Source: Bdellovibrionales bacterium Ga0074139 (GTDB taxonomy: Bacteria > Bdellovibrionota > Bdellovibrionia > Bdellovibrionales > Bdellovibrionaceae). Taken from it: a DNA stretch of 64,000 nt. Of this stretch, positions 1 to 7,999 are shown piece by piece. The DNA lies in the NCBI GenBank assembly GCA_001464795.1, contig LNEB01000012.1, positions 62,001-126,000 on the forward strand. Direction: 5' to 3'. The position numbers and the translations under genes are program-made. The notes beneath the pieces are model-generated. The model saw only the letters and a list, made by a program, of their open reading frames with translations. It was not told the DNA's origin and ran no database searches. Numbering within the stretch: position 1 is the stretch's first letter; each line of letters opens with the position of its first letter.

Positions 1-1407
1 ATGGCTTTCCCTGATGAAAGAACCAATGCTTTGATAGTGGTTGGTAACAAAGCAGGAATCCAGCGAGTCAGACGCTTAGTCAATCAACTCGATATTGGCT
101 TGAATGCTTCGGCTGCTGGCGGTGTTTATGTCTATTACGTGAAACACGGAGACGCGGAAAAAATTGCTCAAGTGATCAACGGTGTGGCTAAAGATGCCAA
201 TCCCGCCAGTGGATCAAGACCTGGATCTCCCAATTCATTTATTCCCCCTGGATTTTTAAATTCAGCTCCCCCTGCAGATTCCACAAGCTCCGCACAAATT
301 TTTGGTGGTGATGTGAAAGTCACGGCCGACAAAAGTTCCAATTCGTTGGTGGTGGTCGCAAGCAAACAGGATTATCAAAAGGTTTTGAATTTACTTTCCC
401 GCATCGATATTGCTCAAGATCAGGTTTATGTGGAAGCTGTGATAACTGAGATGTCTGCTGATGATCGAAACGAATGGAAAGTGGGCTACTACCAGTATGA
501 TGACAGTGGTTTTGGTAAAGGTGGTTTTAACACTTTCACTGGCGAGGAATTATTAAGCCTGACTTCTTTAACAGGTGGAAACGGTGTGATCATTCCTTTC
601 GCAGGAAAAAAGACTGTGAACTTTCAACAGTTCAATGCTTCAACAGGAGCCACAACATCCACTGCCATTCAGGTTCCTAACATTTTGGGCTTTATTAATT
701 TCTTAAAAGGCCAAGGAAAAGCCAATATTTTATCCACGCCAAGAATTATGGGTCTTAATAACCAAGAGGCCCAGATTAAAGTGACTCAACGAATTCCTGT
801 TGGCCAACAAAACCAAACCACCACCGGTGGAAATGTGCAGCAGTCTTTGCAATTTGAAGATGCGGGTATAGATTTAAAAATTAAACCTTTTATTTCTCCA
901 TCCAGTAATATCATCAGAATGGAAATCACTCAGTTGGTGTCTCAACCTGCAAGGGCTGCCAATGTGCCAGCGGCTTTAGCTTCACAAGCGACTATTATTG
1001 GAAAGCGTGAAATTAAAACCAACATCGTGATGCGAAGTGAAGACACAGCTGTTCTTGGAGGCTTAGCCCAGGATCAGGAAACTGAAAGTGAAACCAAAGT
1101 TCCTGTGTTAGGTGATATTCCTGTGATTGGTTGGTTATTTAAATCAAAAACAGTGAGTAAATCAAAAACCAATTTAATGGTGTTTTTAACTCCTAAAATT
1201 ATTCGTAACCCCAGTGATCATAACCAGGTGTTAACAAAAACTATGGATGAGAGAACAGAATTCATCAAAGACTTGGGTGGTTTGGATCCTTACGGTAAAA
1301 AGATGGATGAAATTCGTAAATACAAAGCCAACGCCAACGGCGATGTGGTAGCACCTGAAAAGCGTGAGCCCACTCCGGCCGAACTTGAAGACTCAAGTGT
1401 TGAGTAA
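1..1407 (+). CDS. gspD: Type II secretion secretin GspD, C-terminal part (5' end outside window)
   Basis: Outer-membrane secretin that forms the exit pore of the type II secretion system. Only 468 residues are visible. The Met at base 1 is probably internal, because family members are about 600-750 residues and the signal peptide and first N-domains are missing. Two periplasmic N-domain repeats can be seen (TNALIVVGNKAGIQRVRRL near residue 8, SNSLVVVASKQDYQKVL near 112), separated by a Gly/Pro/Ser-rich loop at about 66-95. The secretin beta domain follows and ends in the signature VPVLGDIPVIGWLFKS at about 365-380. A charged Lys/Glu tail closes the protein. The stop codon shares one base with the start of the next gene, so the two are probably translationally coupled. 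Confidence 0.95.
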   Translation: MAFPDERTNALIVVGNKAGIQRVRRLVNQLDIGLNASAAGGVYVYYVKHGDAEKIAQVINGVAKDANPASGSRPGSPNSFIPPGFLNSAPPADSTSSAQIFGGDVKVTADKSSNSLVVVASKQDYQKVLNLLSRIDIAQDQVYVEAVITEMSADDRNEWKVGYYQYDDSGFGKGGFNTFTGEELLSLTSLTGGNGVIIPFAGKKTVNFQQFNASTGATTSTAIQVPNILGFINFLKGQGKANILSTPRIMGLNNQEAQIKVTQRIPVGQQNQTTTGGNVQQSLQFEDAGIDLKIKPFISPSSNIIRMEITQLVSQPARAANVPAALASQATIIGKREIKTNIVMRSEDTAVLGGLAQDQETESETKVPVLGDIPVIGWLFKSKTVSKSKTNLMVFLTPKIIRNPSDHNQVLTKTMDERTEFIKDLGGLDPYGKKMDEIRKYKANANGDVVAPEKREPTPAELEDSSVE

Positions 1408-1631
1408 TGGATCCACTTGAAGGTAAAACTTTAAAAATGATTTTAGAAGAGTTGGTGGAAACCTACGGCTGGGAGTTCTTAGGCGGTAAGATTCGAATCA
1501 ACTGCTTTCTAGAAAATCCCAGCGTTCAATCCAGTCTTATTTTTTTAAGAAGAACTCCTTGGGCGCGCAGCAAAGTGGAAAGATTTTACCTTAGACATTT
1601 GAAGAAAAAAGCTAAGCCTTCAAAAACTTAA
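1407..1631 (+). CDS. VF530-type (DUF2132) small protein
   Basis: A 74-residue protein that matches the VF530/DUF2132 family over its whole length: DPLEGKTLKMILEELVE at the N-terminus, YGWEFLGGKIRINCF in the middle, and SLIFLRRTPWARSKVE near residue 50. Family members are small helical proteins of about 70-80 residues with a proposed DNA-binding fold; a physiological role is not established as far as I know. The start ATG overlaps the gspD stop (TAATG), so it is expressed with the secretion operon. The 3' end overlaps the convergent helicase gene by 20 bases. The basic C-terminus (KKKAKPSK) could bind nucleic acid. Its link to secretion is unknown. Confidence 0.85.
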   Translation: MDPLEGKTLKMILEELVETYGWEFLGGKIRINCFLENPSVQSSLIFLRRTPWARSKVERFYLRHLKKKAKPSKT

Positions 1632-2745
1632 AGTCCTTCATCAAAGTTTTTTCTGTGGCATCCACCAAAAACTTTTTTATTTTTCGATAAGTTCTCTCGT
1701 CTGCAGGTGTGACAAAAGTGATGGCTTCTCCACTTCGACCTGCTCTTGCCGTGCGGCCGATCCGGTGTAAGAAATCTTCAAATTTGTAAGGCAGTTGATA
1801 ACTTATCACCGTCATCACATGATCCACATCAAGACCACGTGCCAGCAGATCCGTTGATACTAAAATGGAAAATCTTTTCTCTCGAAATTCCCGTATAATT
1901 CGGTTTCTGTGGCCGGCATTCATATCACCGTGGATAAAGTCATTTTTAAATTGATGATGGGTCAAAAACCTTGCGATTTCCACGCAGCTTTCTTGGCTGT
2001 CAGCAAAAACGATCACACCCTCTTTTGTTTGTTTTAATTCATCTAGCAGACGGTTGTTTTTCTGAGCTGGTGATAAAAAATAAACTTTTTGTTTCAATGA
2101 GGAAACAGGAGTTTCTGTGTTTTCTGGCTGAATGCGAACAGGTTTTGTTTTTAAAAAAAGTTCGGCTACTTTTTCGGCTTTAGGGCCAAAGGTGGCTGCA
2201 AATAGTAATGTTTGCCACTGCCCTCGAAGTGTGGATTGAATCATTTTCAGTTGAGGCTCAAAGCCTAAATCTAGCATTCTGTCCGCTTCATCAATCACCA
2301 ATTGACTTAGATTTTGCAAAAGCAATTTATTGTTTTGTAGTTGCTCGGAAAGTCTTCCTGGAGTGGCCACAATAATAGCTGGATTTTTTTTAAGTTCCTT
2401 GTCTAAAGTTTTGGCTGGAACTCCGGGTGAAGCTAGGACCACACTTTGATTGGAAAATTGATGAATGAAGCGCGCCGTTTGCTCGGCCGTTTCGCGGCTT
2501 GGAGTGAGGATGAGAGCTCGGTGACTGGTTTTTTTTTCAAGTCCCATAAGAATGGCTAAAACATAGGCCAGGGTTTTTCCACTGCCCGTTTGTGCCACAG
2601 CAATAATGTCTTCACCCTTGAGTGCCACAGGTAAGGATTCACTTTGAATGGGAGTGGGTATAGTGAAGCCTGCCTTTTCAAGCAGACTTAAAATTGCTGA
2701 CGCAAGGCCCAGATCTTGAAAGGTCATGTTATTCGTATTTTTCAT
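1612..2745 (-). CDS. DEAD-box ATP-dependent RNA helicase
   Basis: A 377-residue two-domain RNA helicase of the RhlE/DEAD family, probably acting on ribosome assembly or mRNA. Visible motifs are the Q-motif region (TIPTPIQ near 30), motif I AQTGSGKT (about 51-58), DEAD as IDEADRMLDLGF (about 152), VIVFADS (motif IV region), STDLLARGLDV (motif V) and HRIGRTARAG (motif VI). Two motifs deviate: Ia reads PSRETAEQ instead of PTRELAxQ, and III reads AAT instead of SAT. There is almost no C-terminal extension. It lies antisense between the VF530-type gene and gspE, overlaps the former's 3' end by 20 bases, and is divergent from gspE. Confidence 0.93.
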   Translation of the reverse strand: MKNTNNMTFQDLGLASAILSLLEKAGFTIPTPIQSESLPVALKGEDIIAVAQTGSGKTLAYVLAILMGLEKKTSHRALILTPSRETAEQTARFIHQFSNQSVVLASPGVPAKTLDKELKKNPAIIVATPGRLSEQLQNNKLLLQNLSQLVIDEADRMLDLGFEPQLKMIQSTLRGQWQTLLFAATFGPKAEKVAELFLKTKPVRIQPENTETPVSSLKQKVYFLSPAQKNNRLLDELKQTKEGVIVFADSQESCVEIARFLTHHQFKNDFIHGDMNAGHRNRIIREFREKRFSILVSTDLLARGLDVDHVMTVISYQLPYKFEDFLHRIGRTARAGRSGEAITFVTPADERTYRKIKKFLVDATEKTLMKDFKFLKA

Positions 2746-2804
2746 TGTGTTTCAAGCTAACACATCCCTTGCGAGTTATGAAATTCAATGTTGAAATAAT
2801 CACT

Positions 2805-4487
2805 ATGGATATTCAAAATGTTCTCAGTAAAGCCACCACTTTGACCCAAGATCAGGTGGGTGCCATATTGAAATCCAATTCTCTGATTAGACCCATTAGT
2901 ATCGGCGAGGCCTTAAGCACTAAAAACTTCACATCCGCCGATGAACTTTTAGCTGAACTCTGTAAAGAACTGGGTTTGGATTTTATAAAAGATATTCCAG
3001 CTGGTGATATTCTATTGGATCTTGTCCGAGATATATCCATCAATTACGCCAAACAAAATGCCATTTTGCCTTTTAAAGAAGATCAAACCTCAGTCACCAT
3101 TTTAACCAGTAACCCAGTTAATATGCGGGCCATGGATGATCTTCGGGTGTTGTTCGGAAAAAAAATCAAACCCATGATCACCACCCACGTGAAACTTCAA
3201 GAGGCCATCAACCGCGTTTTTGAAAAAGCCACGGCATCATTGCAAGGGCTTGATGAAATTGGCGAAGAAGAAGTGGATCTGGATGATGACATCATTGACC
3301 TTTTAGAATCTGGTGATGATGACGCTCCTGTGATCAAACTTGTGAACTCTTTGTTATTTCGTGCTGTGAAAGAAAAGGCCTCTGATATTCATATTGAACC
3401 TTACGAAAAAGACATGGTTGTCAGATTTCGCATCGACGGTGTGCTGTTTGATATTTTTAAACCACCCAAAAGATTACAAAACTCGATTACGTCTCGTATT
3501 AAGGTGATGGCCAACTTGAACATTGCTGAAAAAAGACTACCGCAGGACGGACGAATCCCTTTGAAACTCGGCGGAAAAGACATCGACATTCGTTTATCCA
3601 CAGTGCCCACATCTCACGGCGAAAGAATCGTGATGCGTTTACAAGATAGATCCAATGTGGTACTGGAACTCGAACGATTAGGTTTTTCACAAAATTCACT
3701 TAAAGTATTAGGTGATCTTTTACAGCGAACAGATGGAATTATTTTAGTTACAGGCCCTACGGGATCTGGAAAATCCACTACACTTTATGCTTCGCTTGCA
3801 AGACTTAATAAAATCGACGTGAATATTTTAACCATCGAAGATCCTGTCGAGCAGCGCATTCACGGCATCGGACAAGTGCAAGTGAATGCAAAAATAGGGC
3901 TTACTTTTGCCTCAGGCCTCAGATCCTTTCTTCGTCAAGATCCTGATATCATCATGGTCGGAGAGATCCGTGACTTAGAAACCTGCGAGCTTGCAATCAA
4001 TGCTTCTTTAACAGGTCACTTGGTTTTATCCACTCTACATACCAATGATGCGGCCGGCGCTTTTCCCAGGATGTTGGACTTAGGGGCCGAGCCTTTTTTA
4101 ATTGCCACATCCATTGCCGGAGTCATTGCTCAACGATTGATTCGAGTTCTTTGTCCCCATTGTAAAGCTCCCTATGAACCCACTGAGTTTGAGCTCAATT
4201 CCATCGGCATGACCCGGGAACAAACAAAAATGGGGCAAATTTGCAAAGCAGTCGGTTGTGAGCATTGCAATCAAAAAGGCTTTGTTGGGCGAACACAAAT
4301 CCAAGAAATTTTAACGATCACTGAAGATATTAGATCATTAATCATGCAACGAAAAGACTCTGCCACCATAAAAAAGCAAGCTCTTATTAATGGCATGATT
4401 CCTTTTCGTGATCATGGTATTCAAAAAGTTTTAAGTGGTATTACAACCATCGAAGAACTTGTCAGTAATACTCAGTTGGATATTTAA
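2805..4487 (+). CDS. gspE: Type II secretion ATPase GspE
   Basis: Cytoplasmic ATPase that powers pseudopilus assembly through GspL and GspF. With the start at 2805 it has 560 residues. An in-frame ATG at 2778 would add nine; neither has a clear ribosome-binding site. The order is an N-terminal GspE/MshE-type domain (about 1-110), a linker rich in Asp/Glu (about 150-170), the N2 domain, Walker A GPTGSGKST (about 316), an Asp-box/Walker B region with QDPDIIMVGEIRD (about 382), and the zinc-binding tetracysteine loop formed by LCPHC and GCEHC (about 450 and 485). It opens the block of gspE to gspK genes with very short spacing. The upstream 59 bases are shared with the divergent helicase gene. 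Confidence 0.95.
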   Translation: MDIQNVLSKATTLTQDQVGAILKSNSLIRPISIGEALSTKNFTSADELLAELCKELGLDFIKDIPAGDILLDLVRDISINYAKQNAILPFKEDQTSVTILTSNPVNMRAMDDLRVLFGKKIKPMITTHVKLQEAINRVFEKATASLQGLDEIGEEEVDLDDDIIDLLESGDDDAPVIKLVNSLLFRAVKEKASDIHIEPYEKDMVVRFRIDGVLFDIFKPPKRLQNSITSRIKVMANLNIAEKRLPQDGRIPLKLGGKDIDIRLSTVPTSHGERIVMRLQDRSNVVLELERLGFSQNSLKVLGDLLQRTDGIILVTGPTGSGKSTTLYASLARLNKIDVNILTIEDPVEQRIHGIGQVQVNAKIGLTFASGLRSFLRQDPDIIMVGEIRDLETCELAINASLTGHLVLSTLHTNDAAGAFPRMLDLGAEPFLIATSIAGVIAQRLIRVLCPHCKAPYEPTEFELNSIGMTREQTKMGQICKAVGCEHCNQKGFVGRTQIQEILTITEDIRSLIMQRKDSATIKKQALINGMIPFRDHGIQKVLSGITTIEELVSNTQLDI

Positions 4488-4490
4488 TCT

Positions 4491-5711
4491 ATGCCCATTT
4501 TTGAGTACAAAGGGATCAAAAAAAATGGCCAGGACACTCGCGGAATCGTGGATGCCGATAATGTTAGAAACGCCAGACTTAAACTTAAAAAAGATGGAAT
4601 TTTTGTTACCGAAATTCGTGATAAAAAAAGAACTTTAGCAGCAAAAAAATCAAAATCTTCAAGTTTTGGTGCCAAAGGTGTGCATGTTAAAGACTTGGCC
4701 TTGATGACCAGGCAACTCGCCACTTTAGTGAAAGCCAATATTCCATTGGTGGACGCCCTCAGTGCGGTGGCCGAGCAAACAGAAAATCCTCCTCTGTCCG
4801 AATCCATTGCCGATTGCAAAAACCAGGTCAATGAAGGCAGTCAGTTTCATAAAGCTCTTAGCAAGTATCCGCATATTTATTCTAAAATTTATATCTCCAT
4901 GGCAGAAGCCGGTGAAGCTTCGGGATCTCTGGATACTATTCTTATGCGCTTAGCAGAGTTTTTAGAAGCGGCTGCAGATTTAAGGGCCCGAGTTTCTTCG
5001 GCCCTGACCTACCCGATTATTATGTTGGTTGTGGTTTTAGGTGTGATGGTGGGACTGTTTACTTTTGTGATCCCACAAATTGTAAACATTTTTGCCTCAT
5101 TTCCAGAGCTCACTTTGCCTTGGTACACTCAGGTGGTTATTTTTGTCTCTGATATTTTTGTGAATTACTGGATTTTAATTCTGGGCTTCATTGGCGGATC
5201 CTATTTTTTATTCGCGATGTGGAAAAAAACCCCTGGAGGATCGGCCCAGTGGGATGCCATTAGTTTAAAATTACCTTTGTTTGGTCCCATTGTTCGCATG
5301 ATCGCAGTGGCAAGATTTACTCGCACTCTTGCAACATTATTAGTGGGCGGTGTTCCCATGCTGCAAGCTTTAGAAATCGTTCGCAATGTGGTTGATAACG
5401 CAGTTATTGCAAAAGCCATCGAGGAAGCCAGACTTAATATCTCAGAGGGAGAATCCATCGCCGGACCCTTGAAAAAAAGCGAGCAATTCCCGCCACTGGT
5501 GATTCACATGGTCAGCATCGGAGAGAAAACCGGAGACTTGGAAAATATGCTCACACAAGTTTCCGATGCCTATGACTTTCAAGTCCGCACGAAAGTCGAG
5601 GCCATGACAAGCCTCATCAATCCTGTCATTACCATCATTATGGGTTTTATTATATTTATTGTTGTGATCTCTGTGGTTATTCCTATGATGGACATGACAG
5701 GTGGTTTATAA
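4491..5711 (+). CDS. gspF: Type II secretion inner-membrane platform protein GspF
   Basis: Inner-membrane platform protein, 406 residues, the usual length. It contains two copies of the T2SSF domain (about 70-195 and 270-395). The first shows the family-typical LATLVKANIPLVDALSAVAEQ-like stretch, and the second shows TLATLLVGGVPMLQALEIV. Three membrane segments are visible, near 172-195, 222-242 and 377-398. It starts three bases after the gspE stop, consistent with co-translation. It should contact GspE and GspL in the assembly platform. Confidence 0.96.
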   Translation: MPIFEYKGIKKNGQDTRGIVDADNVRNARLKLKKDGIFVTEIRDKKRTLAAKKSKSSSFGAKGVHVKDLALMTRQLATLVKANIPLVDALSAVAEQTENPPLSESIADCKNQVNEGSQFHKALSKYPHIYSKIYISMAEAGEASGSLDTILMRLAEFLEAAADLRARVSSALTYPIIMLVVVLGVMVGLFTFVIPQIVNIFASFPELTLPWYTQVVIFVSDIFVNYWILILGFIGGSYFLFAMWKKTPGGSAQWDAISLKLPLFGPIVRMIAVARFTRTLATLLVGGVPMLQALEIVRNVVDNAVIAKAIEEARLNISEGESIAGPLKKSEQFPPLVIHMVSIGEKTGDLENMLTQVSDAYDFQVRTKVEAMTSLINPVITIIMGFIIFIVVISVVIPMMDMTGGL

Positions 5712-5742
5712 TTTTTGAATTGATGAATTGAGGAGTCCTTTT

Positions 5743-6156
5743 ATGCGAAAAAAAATGAATAATCGTGGTTTTACTTTACTTGAAATTTTAATCGTACTTG
5801 GAATTTTAGGAACCATTATGGCCATGGTGCTCGGCCGAGTGAATGACTCAAGAAACCGTGCAAAAGTAAAACAATCACAGTTGGAACTGAGCCAGTGGTC
5901 AGAAGCTCTTAATATGTATTACAACGAATGTGGAAAATACCCAGAAGCTCTTGATAGCATCAAATCCTCTGATGCGGGTTGCCCGGCTTGGGAACCAGGT
6001 GCTTTTTCTAAATTAAAGTCTGTTGATAATTGGGGCGGACCCATTGTTTATTCCATCGATGGCAGTGGTTATATTTTAAAATCACTGGGCCGAGATAAAA
6101 AAGAAGGCGGCACGGGGTTTGACGCCGATGTCGATGCCGGATCCGGTGAAGGTTAA
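5743..6156 (+). CDS. gspG: Major pseudopilin GspG
   Basis: Major pseudopilin, 137 residues. The start at 5743 is chosen because AGGAG at 5731-5735 sits seven bases upstream. The type III signal sequence NRGFTLLEILIVLGILG shows the prepilin peptidase site after Gly and the conserved Glu at +5 of the mature protein. The C-terminal part contains NWGGPIVYS and SLGRDKKEGGTG, matching the GspG C-terminal region in which a calcium-binding site is typical; the usual final acidic residues are present as FDADVDAGSGEG. It is the only gsp gene here with a clear strong ribosome-binding site, which fits the need for more subunits. Confidence 0.95.
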   Translation: MRKKMNNRGFTLLEILIVLGILGTIMAMVLGRVNDSRNRAKVKQSQLELSQWSEALNMYYNECGKYPEALDSIKSSDAGCPAWEPGAFSKLKSVDNWGGPIVYSIDGSGYILKSLGRDKKEGGTGFDADVDAGSGEG

Positions 6157-6724
6157 TAAAAAAGGTTTTACTTTAATTGAAATTCTGATCGTTCTTGCCA
6201 TCATGGGAGCGATCGTAGCCCTGGGTCTGGGCCGAGTTCGAAAACGTGATAATGACATCAAACAGGTGGCCAGGGAATTTTACGTCTTGGGAAAAGAAAT
6301 TCGCAATCAGGCCAGGCTTAAAAACTCCACTTTTCGTCTAGTATTTGATTTGAATGAAGGTGAGCAAAAGTACTGGGCCGAATCAGCGCAAGGTTTTCAA
6401 GGCCGCGTCGATGAAGAATCAAAAAATAAACTTCGCGAGGAAGAACGCCCTCCAGAGCTTTTTCAAAAAGACACCAGTGTGTTAAAAAAAGATAAAATTT
6501 TACCCAAAGGCTTGTTTTTTAAATCCATTGAAAATCTCGATCAACCCCCTGTTCAGTTGGGTCGAGCTTACATTTATTTTTTCTCCAATGGTTTTGTGGA
6601 AACAGCGGCCATTCAAATCACCGATAGGGCTCGTGTGAATTGGACTGTCATTTTTCATCCCCTCACCGGTCAAGCCGACATAATCCCCGAAGAAAAGAAT
6701 CTTAAAGATGTTCAAAGGGAATAA
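6128..6724 (+). CDS. gspH: Minor pseudopilin GspH
   Basis: Minor pseudopilin, about 198 residues. The prepilin signal KKGFTLIEILIVLAIMGAI follows a short basic leader, with Glu at +5. The start is uncertain: ATGs at 6128 and 6134 and a GTG at 6146 are in frame, and all lie inside the end of gspG. There is therefore an overlap of 11-29 bases and no room for a separate ribosome-binding site. The C-terminal half has the beta-rich look of GspH/FimT (YIYFFSNGFVETAAIQI). It lies in the canonical G-H-I-J-K order. Confidence 0.9.
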   Translation: MSMPDPVKVNKKGFTLIEILIVLAIMGAIVALGLGRVRKRDNDIKQVAREFYVLGKEIRNQARLKNSTFRLVFDLNEGEQKYWAESAQGFQGRVDEESKNKLREEERPPELFQKDTSVLKKDKILPKGLFFKSIENLDQPPVQLGRAYIYFFSNGFVETAAIQITDRARVNWTVIFHPLTGQADIIPEEKNLKDVQRE

Positions 6725-7220
6725 AGGCTTTACTCTTTTAGAAGTGATCATTGCCGTGGCCATTATGGCCAGCGGAATCTTAGTGCTTGTCATGAGCTGG
6801 AGCGGCACCTATCAAAAAATGCGAAGAACCCAAACCAACACTGAAATCATGGCTTTGTTAGAGAGAAAAGTGGCCGAGATCAATTCCAAATATCAAGGTA
6901 AGCCATTGGATAGCATTGTGGATGAGGAAGACAATTTTGGTGACGAATACCCCCAGTACTCTTGGAAAATGGAAAATCAAAAATTTGAAATGCCCGATCT
7001 AACAGGACTGATGACAGCTGAAAGTGGAGGGGCTGATAGCCTAGAGCTTCAAACCATGAAAACTTTCACCGAGCACTTATCTAAAACTATAAAAGAAGTG
7101 AAAATCAGTGTGATTTATAAAAATAAAAGCGGAAAAGAAATTGTCTCCTCTGTGACTCAGTTTTTTATTGATTACGACAAAGAACCTCCTGTTCCTGGCG
7201 GTGGTGGTGTACCACCATGA
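6708..7220 (+). CDS. gspI: Minor pseudopilin GspI
   Basis: Minor pseudopilin of 170 residues that helps nucleate the pseudopilus tip with GspJ and GspK. The signal NKGFTLLEVIIAVAIMASG carries the processing Gly and Glu at +5. The start ATG overlaps gspH by 17 bases. It is longer than the typical 120-130 residue GspI because of an acidic middle part and a Pro/Gly tail ending GGGGVPP. The same GVPP ending closes GspJ. The last bases form a small hairpin just before the overlapping gspJ start. Confidence 0.9.
   Translation: MFKGNKGFTLLEVIIAVAIMASGILVLVMSWSGTYQKMRRTQTNTEIMALLERKVAEINSKYQGKPLDSIVDEEDNFGDEYPQYSWKMENQKFEMPDLTGLMTAESGGADSLELQTMKTFTEHLSKTIKEVKISVIYKNKSGKEIVSSVTQFFIDYDKEPPVPGGGGVPP
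7203..7216 (+). other. Hairpin at the gspI/gspJ junction
   Basis: GGTGG-TGTA-CCACC forms a five-base-pair stem with a four-base loop that ends one base before the ATGA overlap joining gspI and gspJ. It occupies the place where a ribosome-binding site would lie, and no such site is present. It may support coupled re-initiation. It may also simply follow from the shared GVPP peptide. Confidence 0.4.
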
Positions 7221-7999
7221 TCAAAAAAAATTCAGGCTTCACTTTATTAGAAATTTTAATTGCTGTGGGAATTTTTGCGACCCTTTCAGCTTACGTGGCC
7301 TATGCCATTCAAAATGGAGTCAAAGCCAAAGTTCGTATCCAAGCTGAAATCGATTCCTCGTCTCGGATGCGTGACGCCCTGAAGCTAATCGAAAAGGATG
7401 TTAATCTTGCCTATCATTTTCTTGATTGGGAAAAAGAAGTTCAAGATCTCATTAAAAAAGGACTCAAAAACCAACCTCCAGATCAGCCTAATGTGCCCAC
7501 GGAGGTTCAAAGATTAGACCCCACCACTCACTTCGTAGGTAAAGCGGACAGCCTGAATTTTGTCACCACCAACAATGCAAAATTTCAAGCCAGTAAAAAA
7601 GTGGCAGACTTTGTAGAAGTGGGATACGAGCTTAAAACCTGTAAAAGTTCAGACGGCAAATCTAACTCTCAGTGTCTATGGAGGCGACAATCGGGTCCCG
7701 TAGACTTGGATGTGACGGAAGGCGGAGAAAGATTAGTGCTATTAGAAAATTTAACAGAGCTCAAATTTCGCTATCTTGGCGAAGCCCAGACAGAATGGGT
7801 GGAAGAGTGGAGCTCACTCAGTTCTGATGCTGATAAGAAAAATTTTTTTCCTCAAGCCGTTGAAATTTCCATGACCACTCAGAAAAATGAAAAATCAAAA
7901 AAGTACTCCATGCAAATTGTAGCCAACATCCGCTTTCCCAATAATCGAAAACCAAAAACCAATCCTGCTCAACCACCCGGAAGCGGTGTACCGCCATGA
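7217..7999 (+). CDS. gspJ: Minor pseudopilin GspJ
   Basis: Minor pseudopilin, 260 residues, part of the I-J-K tip complex. The signal NSGFTLLEILIAVGIFATL has Gly at the cleavage point and Glu at +5. The mature part is beta-rich with a Cys pair (ELKTCKSSDGKSNSQCLW, about 136-153) in the middle, and ends in a Pro-rich tail PPGSGVPP. The start codon overlaps the gspI stop (ATGA), and its stop overlaps the gspK start in the same way, so the three tip proteins are probably translated in fixed proportion. Confidence 0.92.
   Translation: MIKKNSGFTLLEILIAVGIFATLSAYVAYAIQNGVKAKVRIQAEIDSSSRMRDALKLIEKDVNLAYHFLDWEKEVQDLIKKGLKNQPPDQPNVPTEVQRLDPTTHFVGKADSLNFVTTNNAKFQASKKVADFVEVGYELKTCKSSDGKSNSQCLWRRQSGPVDLDVTEGGERLVLLENLTELKFRYLGEAQTEWVEEWSSLSSDADKKNFFPQAVEISMTTQKNEKSKKYSMQIVANIRFPNNRKPKTNPAQPPGSGVPP
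7983..7994 (+). other. Hairpin at the gspJ/gspK junction
   Basis: GCGG-TGTA-CCGC repeats the hairpin at the previous junction with the same loop and the same distance to ATGA. One stem pair differs as T-A versus C-G, so the pairing is kept by a compensating change. This is only two instances, so the support is modest. Confidence 0.4.

Noticed and set aside
1612-1631. Convergent overlaps (also 11625-11628, 17938-17941, 32906-32935) as antisense regulation
   Set aside because: Short tail overlaps between convergent genes are common in compact genomes; nothing points to regulation.
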